Assembly (NCBI GenBank): GCA_937890825.1
Contig: CALADS010000049.1
Span: 1 to 60,823, forward strand
Length of the DNA: 60,823 nt
Source: an uncultured Bacteroides sp.
Lineage (GTDB): Bacteria; Bacteroidota; Bacteroidia; Bacteroidales; Bacteroidaceae
Direction: 5' to 3'
Part shown: positions 50,392 to 59,522 of the stretch, piece by piece
How positions within the stretch are numbered: position 1 is the stretch's first letter
Layout of the letters: each line of letters starts with the position of its first letter
The notes under the pieces: model-generated
Seen by the model: only the letters and a program-made list of their open reading frames with translations
The model's database searches: none
What the model was told of the DNA's origin: nothing
Position numbers and translations under genes: made by a program

Positions 50392-51135
50392 ATGGCAGGT
50401 GAAACGAAACCTAAAAGCAGGCGAGACGGATTTAAAGAACGTCTGAAACAGAAATATCCTGACCGTGATTGGCCGGATGATGAAGCTCTGTTCAATCAAA
50501 TCTCGGAAGATTATGATGAGTACGACAACACCGTGAATGGCTACAAGGAACGTGAAGGAAAACTTACAGAGTTGTTCACAAAAGACCCTCGCAACGCACA
50601 ATTCATTACTGATATGGCTCGCGGTGAGGACCCGTGGATTAATGTAATAAAGCGCCTTGGATTGGAAGGGGTGACTGATCTTATCAATAATCCTGAAAAA
50701 CAAGAAGCTTATGCTAAGGCTAATCAGGAGTATGTGGATAAGCTGGCAGAAGAACAGTCTATCGAAGAGCAATACAATCAGAACTTTAGCGCAAGTCTCC
50801 AGGTATTGGAAAAGGTGCAGTCTGAACAAGGTCTTAGTGATGATCAGATTGATGCAGCTTATGACTTAATTATCGGCATTGCCAACGATGTCGTGCTTGG
50901 TAAGATTTCAGAAGAGACCGTGCTAATGGCGCTGAAAGCGGTAAATCATGACGCTGACGTTGAGGCCGCTACTCATGAAGGCGTAATTGCCGGTAGGAAT
51001 TATAAGGCAGAAGAAAATCTGCGGAAGCCAAAGAAAGGTGATGGCACTCCGAACTTGCAGGGCAGCAACAATGCTCCTTCTAGTCAGCAGAAGCGAAGAA
51101 AGAATATGTTCGATTTAGCTAATGAAGCCAATTAG
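50392..51135 (+). CDS. Putative capsid scaffolding protein
   Basis: 247 residues, very charged and helical, with no hydrophobic core stretches, ending in a basic tail (SSQQKRRKNMFDLANEAN). This composition and its place directly before the capsid gene are typical of phage scaffold proteins, which build the procapsid and leave before DNA filling; the basic tail would contact the coat. The frame reaches back to 50329, but a promoter box lies within that part, and the ATG at 50392 (MAGETKPKSRRDGFKERL) gives a normal start. Confidence 0.7.
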   Translation: MAGETKPKSRRDGFKERLKQKYPDRDWPDDEALFNQISEDYDEYDNTVNGYKEREGKLTELFTKDPRNAQFITDMARGEDPWINVIKRLGLEGVTDLINNPEKQEAYAKANQEYVDKLAEEQSIEEQYNQNFSASLQVLEKVQSEQGLSDDQIDAAYDLIIGIANDVVLGKISEETVLMALKAVNHDADVEAATHEGVIAGRNYKAEENLRKPKKGDGTPNLQGSNNAPSSQQKRRKNMFDLANEAN

Positions 51136-51137
51136 TT

Positions 51138-51308
51138 ATGCCGGACGATATTAAAATAGAAATGGCTTGTCCGAAGCCTGTACCAACACAAGGTTCTTGC
51201 GGACTATCTACTCATCTCCCTGGCGCATGTATTACGGTAGATGCAATTGGTGGTGGCATAGGCTCAGGACTTAGTACTCTGTCGCAAGTGACGACGGGTG
51301 GAAAATAG
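51138..51308 (+). CDS. 56-residue paralogue of the capsid N-terminal arm
   Basis: A short frame starting two bases after the scaffold stop and ending 36 before the capsid start. Its residues 19-51 (GSCGLSTHLPGACITVDAIG, then GGIGSGLSTLSQV) align without gaps to the N-terminal arm of the capsid protein just downstream (GSAGLQTQLPGQGVTVDGIG, then GGVGDGIDHLSQI), with about 20 of 33 residues identical by hand alignment. It ends where the capsid fold begins. Three cysteines lie exactly ten residues apart (11, 21, 31) and are absent from the capsid copy. It may be a free arm that decorates or staples the shell, or a decaying duplicate. Confidence 0.7.
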   Translation: MPDDIKIEMACPKPVPTQGSCGLSTHLPGACITVDAIGGGIGSGLSTLSQVTTGGK

Positions 51309-51344
51309 AAATAATTTTTAATAACCCATAAATTATTTATTAAA

Positions 51345-52868
51345 ATGGCAGAACAAGTAAATGTACAAACTCCGGGTACACCTCCGCAGGCAGGTGCCGG
51401 TTCCGCAGGCTTGCAGACCCAGCTTCCCGGTCAAGGTGTGACCGTTGACGGTATTGGTGGCGGTGTAGGTGATGGTATTGATCATTTGTCGCAGATTGAC
51501 ATTGATGAAAGTATTTTGAGATTTAAGAGCAACGTGACTCCATTGATGACTCTGATGCTTAAGAGTAAACTGGTGCCTGTTGAATCTCCTGAAGTGGCTC
51601 ACTTTATGATTGATGAAGCACGATCGGTGCTCACCACAACCACTCAGGTGGCTGCCGATTCAGTTAAACAGCAGTTTCCTCTTCCTATGAGTGCTGCCGA
51701 TGCCGAATTGTGTTTGACTAGCGATACACTTTTGTGTCGTGGTGTGAACGGATATACGGAAGACGGAAAGACGGAAACTCCGGGTATGCCGCTGTTGTTG
51801 TATGTGATTGGTCGTAATACGGATACCGGTATGCCTATTGTGCGTGCATTGAATGGTAAGAAAACCAATTCAACAGATGATTTCTGTCAGGTTCCTTTGA
51901 TTCCTGCTAATACAACTATTGACCTTTTGGCCAATGCTATGCATGAAACTCAGAGAGAAGTAGAACCTAGTGCATGTCAACCTGTTCCGCGCGTGCTGTA
52001 CTTACAGAAGCGAGGTCTTAACTTGGTATGGTCTGATTATTATGATAAACAAAAGAAAATTTGTGACTTTTCAAAATCGCTTATTGCTGAGGCCTTGCTG
52101 GACGAATGGAAGCGTGCCGGTAACCGTACGCTGTGGGTGAGCCGCCAGACTAAGTTCAGTGTAAGAGACCAGAAGACCGGCTATCAAGTGGTTCGAACTA
52201 CGGAAGGTGTGCGGTGGCAGTTTACTCGTGAATTGATTCACAACAAAGGTAAATGGACCTATGAAGAGTTTGTGGCACTGGCCAAGATGTTCTATTGCGG
52301 TGAAGACCAACCAGAAGGATCCATCTGTTTGTGCGGTAAGAACTTCTTGGAAAACATTCAGTGTATAGACTTCTCTAAGCATCCGGAAGTTACAATCGGT
52401 GTTAAGACCAGCAAACTTGGCTGGGATGTACACTATATCCACACTGCTTTTGGTGACTTTGAATTTGTGTACGAACCTACGCTTGATAAGATTGGCTATG
52501 CTAATTCTTGCGGAATCTTTGGCTTGGGTAGAATCGTTCACTATCAATTCAGTAGCGAACACAGTGAAACAGAACGTATCGAAGGACATGAAGCCGACCG
52601 CGAAAGTACCATCGTATGGGACGGTATTGGATTGAAGGGTACCTGCCACATTTTTGTGAATGGTGAAGGTACAGACACCCCGTCGGATGCTGTGGACTTT
52701 GTGTACTGGGATTCTACTAAAGCTCCTGAGAGCGATGATTTGGTGAAGGACCGAGTTTACATCTTGCTTCAGGATTGTATGCTTGGAGAAAACAAAGGTG
52801 TTTCTGGTGAATACTGGCAGTATGACGGTTCGTTATGGAAGAAACTTGTGTTTGAAACCATTTCATAA
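51345..52868 (+). CDS. Major capsid protein (putative, HK97/P22-type)
   Basis: 507 residues, soluble, with a flexible Gly/Pro-rich N-terminal arm (1-50), then IDESILRFKSNVTPLMTLML, a long mixed alpha/beta body containing LGWDVHYIHTAFGDFEFVYE and YANSCGIFGLGRIVHYQFSS, and a C-terminal add-on of about 75 residues (VYILLQDCMLGENKGVSGEY, then WQYDGSLWKKL) that looks like a small beta domain exposed on the shell. Position after the scaffold, size and lack of other candidates make it the coat protein. The HK97-type fold is inferred. The N-terminal arm is duplicated in the small gene just upstream. Confidence 0.78.
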   Translation: MAEQVNVQTPGTPPQAGAGSAGLQTQLPGQGVTVDGIGGGVGDGIDHLSQIDIDESILRFKSNVTPLMTLMLKSKLVPVESPEVAHFMIDEARSVLTTTTQVAADSVKQQFPLPMSAADAELCLTSDTLLCRGVNGYTEDGKTETPGMPLLLYVIGRNTDTGMPIVRALNGKKTNSTDDFCQVPLIPANTTIDLLANAMHETQREVEPSACQPVPRVLYLQKRGLNLVWSDYYDKQKKICDFSKSLIAEALLDEWKRAGNRTLWVSRQTKFSVRDQKTGYQVVRTTEGVRWQFTRELIHNKGKWTYEEFVALAKMFYCGEDQPEGSICLCGKNFLENIQCIDFSKHPEVTIGVKTSKLGWDVHYIHTAFGDFEFVYEPTLDKIGYANSCGIFGLGRIVHYQFSSEHSETERIEGHEADRESTIVWDGIGLKGTCHIFVNGEGTDTPSDAVDFVYWDSTKAPESDDLVKDRVYILLQDCMLGENKGVSGEYWQYDGSLWKKLVFETIS

Positions 52869-52902
52869 TTGCCTTATATAAGTCTTATTATAATTATGTT
52901 AG

Positions 52903-52935
52903 GATAGGGCAGGTATGATTGTCGCCTGCCCTATC
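52903..52935 (+). promoter_or_regulatory. Intergenic RNA hairpin after the capsid gene
   Basis: GATAGGGCAGG (52903-52913) pairs perfectly with CCTGCCCTATC (52925-52935) around an 11-base loop. No T-run follows, so it is probably a processing or partial-termination element that lets the capsid message outnumber downstream ones. It overlaps the upstream end of the next frame, arguing for that gene's start at 52955. Confidence 0.6.
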
Positions 52936-52954
52936 TGTTAAAATTGAAAAAGAT

Positions 52955-53566
52955 ATGATTAAGAGATATGGTGTTTACGGAAAGGTGGAGTTTGTGATGA
53001 GTGTTTCTATTGCGAACACCTGTGTTTGCGTAGACTTTTCAGGTGGTAGTATTACTAATAGGGGGGTAATTCCAGCTTCTTATACTACTAATAACCCGCT
53101 TGTTCAAAAAGCATTGGAGGGTTCGAACGAGTTTAAGGTTGGTGTCGTAAGTTTGATTGATTCGATTCCAGAATCTGATGATGTGCGTGTGGCCAGAGCT
53201 AGGGAAGAGGCGGAAAGATCCAGGGCTGAAGCAGAGCAAAGAGCCAAGGAAGAGGCGGTAAATAGCGGAAGTGATACCAGGGCGGAAAGCCAGACTTCTG
53301 AGCAAGGCTACGAAGCAAAGACCGAAGCGCCAGCTCATGAGCAGCAAGCGGTAGATAACCAATCGGCAGCCTATGCAAAAGAAGTTGCTCCTGATGCGGT
53401 GTCTGCTGATGAATCTGGTGCTAAGACTACGGTGGAAGTTACTTGTTTTGAAGACGCAGTAGAATACTTGAAGGCGAACTTTGGTTATACGTCGAGCAAA
53501 TTGCGCACAAAGCCTGCTGTAGAACGTGCAGCTGAGGAGCATGGAATTATCTTTGTAGGACTGTAA
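52955..53566 (+). CDS. Head-associated protein of unknown function
   Basis: 203 residues from the ATG at 52955 (MIKRYGVYGKVEFVMS). Three parts: an N-terminal beta domain (about 1-75, with IANTCVCVDFSGGSITNRGV), a disordered Glu/Ala/Gln-rich linker (about 80-150), and a small C-terminal helical module FEDAVEYLKANFGYTSSKLR with AVERAAEEHGIIF, similar to short SAP/LEM-like modules seen in phage head proteins. A TTG at 52919 would extend it but lies in the hairpin. Decoration or neck protein is a guess from position. Confidence 0.5.
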   Translation: MIKRYGVYGKVEFVMSVSIANTCVCVDFSGGSITNRGVIPASYTTNNPLVQKALEGSNEFKVGVVSLIDSIPESDDVRVARAREEAERSRAEAEQRAKEEAVNSGSDTRAESQTSEQGYEAKTEAPAHEQQAVDNQSAAYAKEVAPDAVSADESGAKTTVEVTCFEDAVEYLKANFGYTSSKLRTKPAVERAAEEHGIIFVGL

Positions 53567-53582
53567 TGTAAGTGAATTTATT

Positions 53583-54224
53583 ATGGCAGTATATCAGGTA
53601 GTAGATATTATCAAAGATGTTCGCATAGCTTTGGATCAGAATGCCTTGAGTGATGAGCTTGCAGGGATTGGTGACGTAGATACGCTATCGCTTGATGAGA
53701 TTATCCGTAGCAAGATAGTAGAAGCAGTGAAGCGCGTGCATAGTTCTGCGTCTTTGTACCATCTTAATCAAGGTCATAATTTCGGTGATACATTGTATTG
53801 GAAGGGGACAGAGCCTTGCGGATGGGTATTGCTTCCTGATGATTTTATGAGATTGATAGTCTTTCAAATGGATGATTGGGAGAGAGCTGTGTATAGAGCT
53901 ATTGACATGGATAGCCAAGAGTTTGCCATGCAGTCTTCTCGTTTTGGCGGTGTGAGGGGAACTCCTCAACGACCCAAATGTGTGTTAACCATTCGTCCGG
54001 AAGGAAGAGCTATTGAATTTTATTCCTGCAAGAATCAGTCGGCAAAGGTAAGTCGTGGTGTGTACATTCCACAGCCTAAAATAGATAACATGGGCGGCAT
54101 TGAAATCAGCAACCGTTGCTATGAAGCAGTAATTTATACCATTTGTGCTTTGGTGGTTACCGCTTTTGGCGATACCAGTAAAAGTGATGTGTTTAATAGT
54201 ATGGCAAAAACTTTGATAGAATGA
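53583..54224 (+). CDS. Putative head-tail connector / adaptor protein
   Basis: 213 residues, helical start (VVDIIKDVRIALDQNALSDE; DEIIRSKIVEAVKRVHSS), then a beta-rich centre (FGDTLYWKGTEPCGWVLLPD) and a helical end. Similar proteins sit after the capsid gene in many Bacteroidetes phages, where an adaptor that joins portal and tail would be encoded. Its stop overlaps the next gene by four bases. No catalytic motif. Confidence 0.55.
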   Translation: MAVYQVVDIIKDVRIALDQNALSDELAGIGDVDTLSLDEIIRSKIVEAVKRVHSSASLYHLNQGHNFGDTLYWKGTEPCGWVLLPDDFMRLIVFQMDDWERAVYRAIDMDSQEFAMQSSRFGGVRGTPQRPKCVLTIRPEGRAIEFYSCKNQSAKVSRGVYIPQPKIDNMGGIEISNRCYEAVIYTICALVVTAFGDTSKSDVFNSMAKTLIE

Positions 54225-55831
54225 GTAATGATATACTTGCACAGCAGCCTATAAAGAATACCCAGATAGATGGTGATATTTCCGTAGGAAGAAATGTGGC
54301 CATGGGTGGTGATGCATCCGTGCAGGGTGATACACTCTTGAAAGGTAATACCACAGTTGAAGGTTGGCTTATTGCAGCCAATGTTGTAAGTACGCACAAA
54401 GGTTATTTTGAGAGTGTAGAAGAATTAAAATTTAACTATCAGCATCCGCAAGATGGTTGGTGGAGTTTTGTAGGTGAAACACTTTATGTTGTTCACAAAG
54501 GTGAATGGAAGATAGCATCAGGAACGTTTGTTGAAGGGGACTTTGAGGCAATGAAAGCATCATTCATCTCTAAGTTAAAGCCTGATGGAACACGGTTCTT
54601 GTTAAAGTTATTAGGTGGAACTGAGATAGGTGAGACAGTTGATTCGATGACAGCCGGTAAGGGAACCTTGCTGACAGCCAACGGACGTATACAGACTGAT
54701 AGGCTTGAGGTACGTGGAAGTGCTCAGTTCATGGAAGTCATCATCAACCGCCTGAGTTCCGTAGAAAGTGATTTTGTCTTCACCGAAAGCGGACATATTG
54801 AGCAGGTAATACCTGTAGCAGATGCTACTTACGTGCTGCAACTACGAAAGCGGTGGGCATTTGACTTTCCGGCTTTTGCTGAACATGACGTGGTGTATGG
54901 CTCGGTGAACACCTTGCTGGCAGACGGCAGTTACCGTACAAGTTGGTTCCGGGTGCTACATACGGATAAGGCTAAGGCACAACTGACCGTTGCCGTTTAT
55001 CCAGACAACGAGGTTCCTGGTGGAAAGAACTATCCGCCCGAAGTAGGGATGAATATCCACCGCAGGGGTAATGCGTTGGATGAAAACCGCCAGACCTGCT
55101 GGTACATTTCTTCACGTGAAGGTACCATCATGTACCTTATGGGAGTTACCAAGCCGATACTGGAGGAAGACAACTACTGTGCCTGGCTGGGCCTTCCAAA
55201 GCACCTGGAACTATTCAACGGGCTTCCGATAAACTATAAGCAGCCGTACCTGTTTGCCAGGGGTGCCATCATTCAGGATTTGCTTCGGGTAGACTATCAG
55301 GGAAACCCGGTGTATGAAGTGGTGGATGTGGGACTTTGGCTTAGTACAGAAACCTATATACGCGGACACGATCCACAAAGTAAGCGGTATATTCAGCATC
55401 AGGTGTGGTATGGCTCCTGTTGCTGGAGGTGTGTGGTGCCGCAAGCTACTGTGGGAGTGGCTCCTAGATGGAACAATACGCAGTGGATATGCGTGGCAGG
55501 AGGACAAAATTATTCGCTTGCCATTACGAGCAGTCGGGGAAATCTGTTTAGACTAGGGCAAGAATACACCCAATTGGGCTATATCCTTAAACACGGAGAC
55601 ATGAATATTTCTGCGGATGCCTGGCAAGTGAAGTGGGAACGGGAAAGCGGCATGCAGGCCGAAGACGAACTTTGGAACGTGGAACACGCCAACGCAGGTC
55701 ATGTAGTGGACATCACGCCAAGAGATATGCCGACCAATTGGGCTGAGACACGAAAGGTGGTGTTTCGGCTCACGATATGGCTAAAAGAAGGCGAGCAGCC
55801 ACGAACGAGAGAATTTACATTTAACCGATAA
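54221..55831 (+). CDS. Tail protein with beta-helix-like N-terminus
   Basis: 536 residues. The first 50 are a ladder of short Gly-centred turns (IDGDISVGRNVAMGGDASVQ, then GDTLLKGNTTVEG) like the stacked beta rungs of phage fibre stems. A small domain (FESVEELKFNYQHPQDGWWS) and a long beta-rich body rich in Trp and Tyr follow. It starts inside the stop of the connector gene (ATGA). A tail-hub or fibre-base role is inferred from location and composition. No peptidase motif was found. The G+C content rises clearly in the course of this gene. Confidence 0.6.
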   Translation: MSNDILAQQPIKNTQIDGDISVGRNVAMGGDASVQGDTLLKGNTTVEGWLIAANVVSTHKGYFESVEELKFNYQHPQDGWWSFVGETLYVVHKGEWKIASGTFVEGDFEAMKASFISKLKPDGTRFLLKLLGGTEIGETVDSMTAGKGTLLTANGRIQTDRLEVRGSAQFMEVIINRLSSVESDFVFTESGHIEQVIPVADATYVLQLRKRWAFDFPAFAEHDVVYGSVNTLLADGSYRTSWFRVLHTDKAKAQLTVAVYPDNEVPGGKNYPPEVGMNIHRRGNALDENRQTCWYISSREGTIMYLMGVTKPILEEDNYCAWLGLPKHLELFNGLPINYKQPYLFARGAIIQDLLRVDYQGNPVYEVVDVGLWLSTETYIRGHDPQSKRYIQHQVWYGSCCWRCVVPQATVGVAPRWNNTQWICVAGGQNYSLAITSSRGNLFRLGQEYTQLGYILKHGDMNISADAWQVKWERESGMQAEDELWNVEHANAGHVVDITPRDMPTNWAETRKVVFRLTIWLKEGEQPRTREFTFNR

Positions 55832-55853
55832 TAAAAACAAGGAGAGAAAGAAC

Positions 55854-56978
55854 ATGAAAACAGCTTCAGCTTATATTGTATATGATGCACTGAGCCTGTC
55901 GTTCAGCGTGGACGTGGTGGGAGGTTCGCTGACGCAACGGAAGGATGCACTGACGGGTAAGTTTGACCCAGACCGTACGCTGTTTCCGCTGATGTTTCAG
56001 CCGAGTCTGGCGGTGAGAGATCCGGACCACGTGCTGACAGATGGAGACCATACCTCCAAGCTTATAGACTGTCGCTGGTATGAGGGAACGGACGAAACCG
56101 GCTTACTGATAGGCAGTGATACTCCAGGCTATGTACCGGGAGCCTATGGGCGTCTTGTGGTAAAGAAGAATGTGGAACCCGACCGACCGCTGAACTTATA
56201 CTTTACGTGTGCCTATATTGATGCTCGTACCGGGAAGCCTTTCCGAAAGACGATGGGCTTTACGCTGGACACGGTGGCCAAGCAGGAAGTAAACCTGAAT
56301 CTAGAAATAGATGCCGCTTCGAAACTGCTGGTTAGCCCATTCAAGACTCATGCGCAGCGACGGATAACGGCTACCTTGCGCAACGGGCAAGACGAAGTGC
56401 CCGATGAATTAGCGGTGTACCTGTGGACGGTGCAGGACGATGAGACTCGAAAAATGCGCCCCATCACAGAGGACGACCCGTTCTATGTTTCCGGGCAGCA
56501 TACAAAATCATTGGTGGTGGACCGCCGCTATATTGACAAGGAACTAGTGGAGGTGCAGGCACATCTGAAAGCATTGCCTGAAAAGGTGGTAAGCGCACAC
56601 ACAAAGATGATGCGCTGGTATGGTCAATGGGAGGAGAACGAGTACATCACGCGTGGTAAATTTATCCGGCCTGAAACCATGGAAATAGAGGTGCAGGCCG
56701 TGGTGAACACCCCGAAAGGCGCGGTGACAAACCCTGTGGATTATTTCGACATCACCCACTATCGTACGGGCAAGTATGTCGGTGCCCCTTTGCTGGAAGT
56801 CGGCGTGGGAGAGAAGGTGGTGGTGCCGCGCAGTTCCATCGGAAGCGACCTTGAGCGATGTGCCGTGTTTGGCTGTGAGGTGTACGAGCGAAGTGCCTTA
56901 CGTCCTCTATGCCTGAACGGGAGTGAGCTGTCGGTGAACGGCAAACGAATTTGTATACAAGTACCCATTAAACAATAA
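55854..56978 (+). CDS. Tail/virion structural protein, unknown
   Basis: 374 residues, beta-rich and without membrane segments, with repeated Ig-like strand patterns (LVVKKNVEPDRPLNLYFTCA; ATLRNGQDEVPDELAVYLW). It belongs to the tail module with its close, same-strand neighbours (22 bases after the previous gene, 5 before the next). G+C content is visibly higher than in the capsid region. No homologue was recognised. Confidence 0.5.
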   Translation: MKTASAYIVYDALSLSFSVDVVGGSLTQRKDALTGKFDPDRTLFPLMFQPSLAVRDPDHVLTDGDHTSKLIDCRWYEGTDETGLLIGSDTPGYVPGAYGRLVVKKNVEPDRPLNLYFTCAYIDARTGKPFRKTMGFTLDTVAKQEVNLNLEIDAASKLLVSPFKTHAQRRITATLRNGQDEVPDELAVYLWTVQDDETRKMRPITEDDPFYVSGQHTKSLVVDRRYIDKELVEVQAHLKALPEKVVSAHTKMMRWYGQWEENEYITRGKFIRPETMEIEVQAVVNTPKGAVTNPVDYFDITHYRTGKYVGAPLLEVGVGEKVVVPRSSIGSDLERCAVFGCEVYERSALRPLCLNGSELSVNGKRICIQVPIKQ

Positions 56979-56983
56979 AGACG

Positions 56984-57202
56984 ATGAAGCAAGAGACAAC
57001 CTTTTATGCTGTGCCCGAGTCTGTAGCCCAGGCATTGGGACTGACCGAACTGCGACGCAGTGACGGCAACGGATACCGGCTGCTATCTGTTGGTGACCTG
57101 CGCCCTTACGGAGTGGAACGAGCCGTGAGTGATGGAGCAACCGTAGTGAGCGAGGAAGAAATAGCAGACAGATTTAACCCTATTAAAACTTTTAATGTAT
57201 GA
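56984..57202 (+). CDS. Small tail-module protein
   Basis: 72 residues (MKQETTFYAVPESVAQALGL), no membrane segment. Its end overlaps the next start by four bases (ATGA), so translation is coupled. It may be a chaperone or a clip for neighbouring fibre proteins. The sequence gives no specific function. Confidence 0.55.
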   Translation: MKQETTFYAVPESVAQALGLTELRRSDGNGYRLLSVGDLRPYGVERAVSDGATVVSEEEIADRFNPIKTFNV

Positions 57203-58266
57203 ATATCAGTGCTATAGACACATTGGAAGCGATTCTGGACGGTGACACTATCGTTCCAGGAATGAGCTTTGTGTTGCCTGCCGGTGTGGGCACAACGCAG
57301 TATTACAACCCTTCTACGGGGAAATGTACTCCGGACTACACGGTGGCAAAGAATCAAATCATGCTGTACCCGACCAACTATTCATCGGCCAATGGCCGTT
57401 ACATGGTGCCCGATGCTGGTACAGAACAATGGTATTATGATAACCCTGACAGCCCGACCGCTCAGATCCTGACGGCACCGGGCGGAACAGTTGCCGACAA
57501 ATGGAAAACATTGTTTGCTAAGACGACTTACCAAGTGAATAACCAGACTTTCCCGGCTTTGAAGATTATCGGGAATTTAGCCGGTAAGGACAGTCTGAAT
57601 GATGTGAAAATCTATTGCAAGTGCAAGATTAACGGTATGGCTGTTACCTGCAACGCTCCCATTGGTATTAAAGAGACCGTGGGAAGCTACTTCGACATTG
57701 TAATCAACTGCGTGAACGAAGAAGGTATGAACGATACCGTAATCGATTCTGCGACCGAATACCTGCAGGCTACGGCGGACTTTCAGGATGCCGGTGTATC
57801 GGTAGTGCCCACGGGCGGCTTTTCTTGGAAACGTGCCACTTCTACCGGGCTTTCGGACGTGATACACAAAGCAGGAGTGACCGAACTGAGCAACAACAAC
57901 AAGACACTCAAACTCTTTGATGATGCCATCGATGGTACGGAAGAATACTTCTGTAAGGTGGTGCATAATAACCATACCTATCTCAAGCCCTTGCAGGTGG
58001 CTGACACACACGAGCCGTTCTATATCGCTATCGGTCGCAACGTGAATACCAATTTGGTAAAAGAAGACGATACGGTGGTTTATACACCGTCGGTGCTGGC
58101 ACGCTCCAACCGAGTGAAGCAGACCGGATGGGCCTTTACGTTTACGGTATTCGACAATACCGGGGCGGTGAAGAAGAGCGCATCGGGCACTTCGTTTACG
58201 GTGACAGGCAAGGAGGTACACAGCTGGGAAGGAACGAACGTGCATATCAAAGCGACTAAAGCCTAA
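57199..58266 (+). CDS. Tail/virion protein with Ig-like domains, unknown
   Basis: 355 residues of beta-strand-rich sequence with no helices or membrane segments, including GTEEYFCKVVHNNHTYLKPL and WAFTFTVFDNTGAVKKSASG, which look like Ig-like modules common in phage fibres. Translationally coupled to the small gene upstream and four bases before the collagen-like fibre gene. Confidence 0.5.
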   Translation: MNISAIDTLEAILDGDTIVPGMSFVLPAGVGTTQYYNPSTGKCTPDYTVAKNQIMLYPTNYSSANGRYMVPDAGTEQWYYDNPDSPTAQILTAPGGTVADKWKTLFAKTTYQVNNQTFPALKIIGNLAGKDSLNDVKIYCKCKINGMAVTCNAPIGIKETVGSYFDIVINCVNEEGMNDTVIDSATEYLQATADFQDAGVSVVPTGGFSWKRATSTGLSDVIHKAGVTELSNNNKTLKLFDDAIDGTEEYFCKVVHNNHTYLKPLQVADTHEPFYIAIGRNVNTNLVKEDDTVVYTPSVLARSNRVKQTGWAFTFTVFDNTGAVKKSASGTSFTVTGKEVHSWEGTNVHIKATKA

Positions 58267-58270
58267 AGAT

Positions 58271-59476
58271 ATGGAAAAGATATTCGCCACCGATACCCTG
58301 GTGCCTGCACCGAAGGACGGAGCAGACGGCAAACCCGGAGCTGACGGCAAGCCGGGACAAGACGGCAAGCCCGGTTCCACCGGGCCGATGCTCTATCCTG
58401 CCGGACGTTTCGAAGACTTGCAGCAGGTGTATGTGCGTACGCAGCTGACGGTGCCCTTTGTGGAATATGAGGGACAGTATTACGTGTTGAACAAAGAAGG
58501 AGAAACAAGCGGTATCAATCCGAGGGACGACTATGCAGCCCATGGTAAAAATGCTACTTGGGTACTGATGGACAAAATGAAATACGCCTTCATAGAAGCC
58601 CTCGTAGCCGATTTCGGCAAGATTGCATCAGCCGTGTTCTGGCGTGAGTTCATGTTTTCACAGCACGGCAAGGATGCCAACGGGGCTGACACTCAGGCCT
58701 ATGAGCAATTTGGGAAAAAGGACGATTACGGAAACGATTTGTTTAAACCGAACATTCTGATAGACTGGCTGAAAGGCAAGGTGACCGGGCTGGATATGGA
58801 CATCAAGGGCGGACGTATCGGTGCTTTTGAGGTACGGCACGAACAGAATCTGCATAATGCAGACGGCAGGGACTGCTGGATTAGTATCGAGCGTACGTGT
58901 ACAGACGGAGTAAGCAAACGGGTGTCCAGCTTGGGCAACAATGTACCCGGATTTGCAGGGTTTGATGTGGCCGGCGACTTCGAGGCTACCGGTCCGCAAG
59001 AAAACATCGCCCTGCGACTGAAAGCACAAGGCGTTTCACCGGAAGGCATCCGGAGAAACTTTGCGCTGTACGCAGTGGGAGGAGTGAACTGGAGCAAGGA
59101 AGAAGACGACTACTGGAGTATGCCCGGACTGTTGGCGGTTATACATTATAATTTGTATTACGATGGAGCCAAGGCACATTTGGTGTACGGCTGCGACTGG
59201 GGGAACGGGGTACCCTTTCTGAACGCAGAACAAACCGGTTTCAACATGGAACACAGAATCGGCACTGTACGATTCTCTAGCCCTAAGAAGGGATTTTTTT
59301 CGGTAATTGCCCAGAAAGTAGGCCCAAGCTGGAACAATCACTGGTCAGCCAACTGGAATACAAACGTGGTCATAGAATCGCAGGATGCTAACGGGTTTAC
59401 ATTCTCGTGCTGGTACAATCAGGATAAGTATTATCCGGGGAATGTGAATTTCTTTCTGTTCGGTAATCCGGGATAG
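58271..59476 (+). CDS. Tail fibre with collagen-like stalk
   Basis: 401 residues. Residues 17-39 are Gly-X-Y repeats (GADGKPGADGKPGQDGKPG, then STGP), about seven triplets, which would form a short collagen-like trimer stalk. After this come a small globular domain and a beta-rich C-terminal part, ending FSCWYNQDKYYPGNVNFFLF. Collagen-like segments are common in phage fibres as trimer clamps. It probably helps present the next, lectin-like protein. Receptor unknown. Confidence 0.7.
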   Translation: MEKIFATDTLVPAPKDGADGKPGADGKPGQDGKPGSTGPMLYPAGRFEDLQQVYVRTQLTVPFVEYEGQYYVLNKEGETSGINPRDDYAAHGKNATWVLMDKMKYAFIEALVADFGKIASAVFWREFMFSQHGKDANGADTQAYEQFGKKDDYGNDLFKPNILIDWLKGKVTGLDMDIKGGRIGAFEVRHEQNLHNADGRDCWISIERTCTDGVSKRVSSLGNNVPGFAGFDVAGDFEATGPQENIALRLKAQGVSPEGIRRNFALYAVGGVNWSKEEDDYWSMPGLLAVIHYNLYYDGAKAHLVYGCDWGNGVPFLNAEQTGFNMEHRIGTVRFSSPKKGFFSVIAQKVGPSWNNHWSANWNTNVVIESQDANGFTFSCWYNQDKYYPGNVNFFLFGNPG

Positions 59477-59522
59477 CCCATGTAAGCGAACAATAATTAT
59501 CAATTAAAAAAACAATCAAGTT

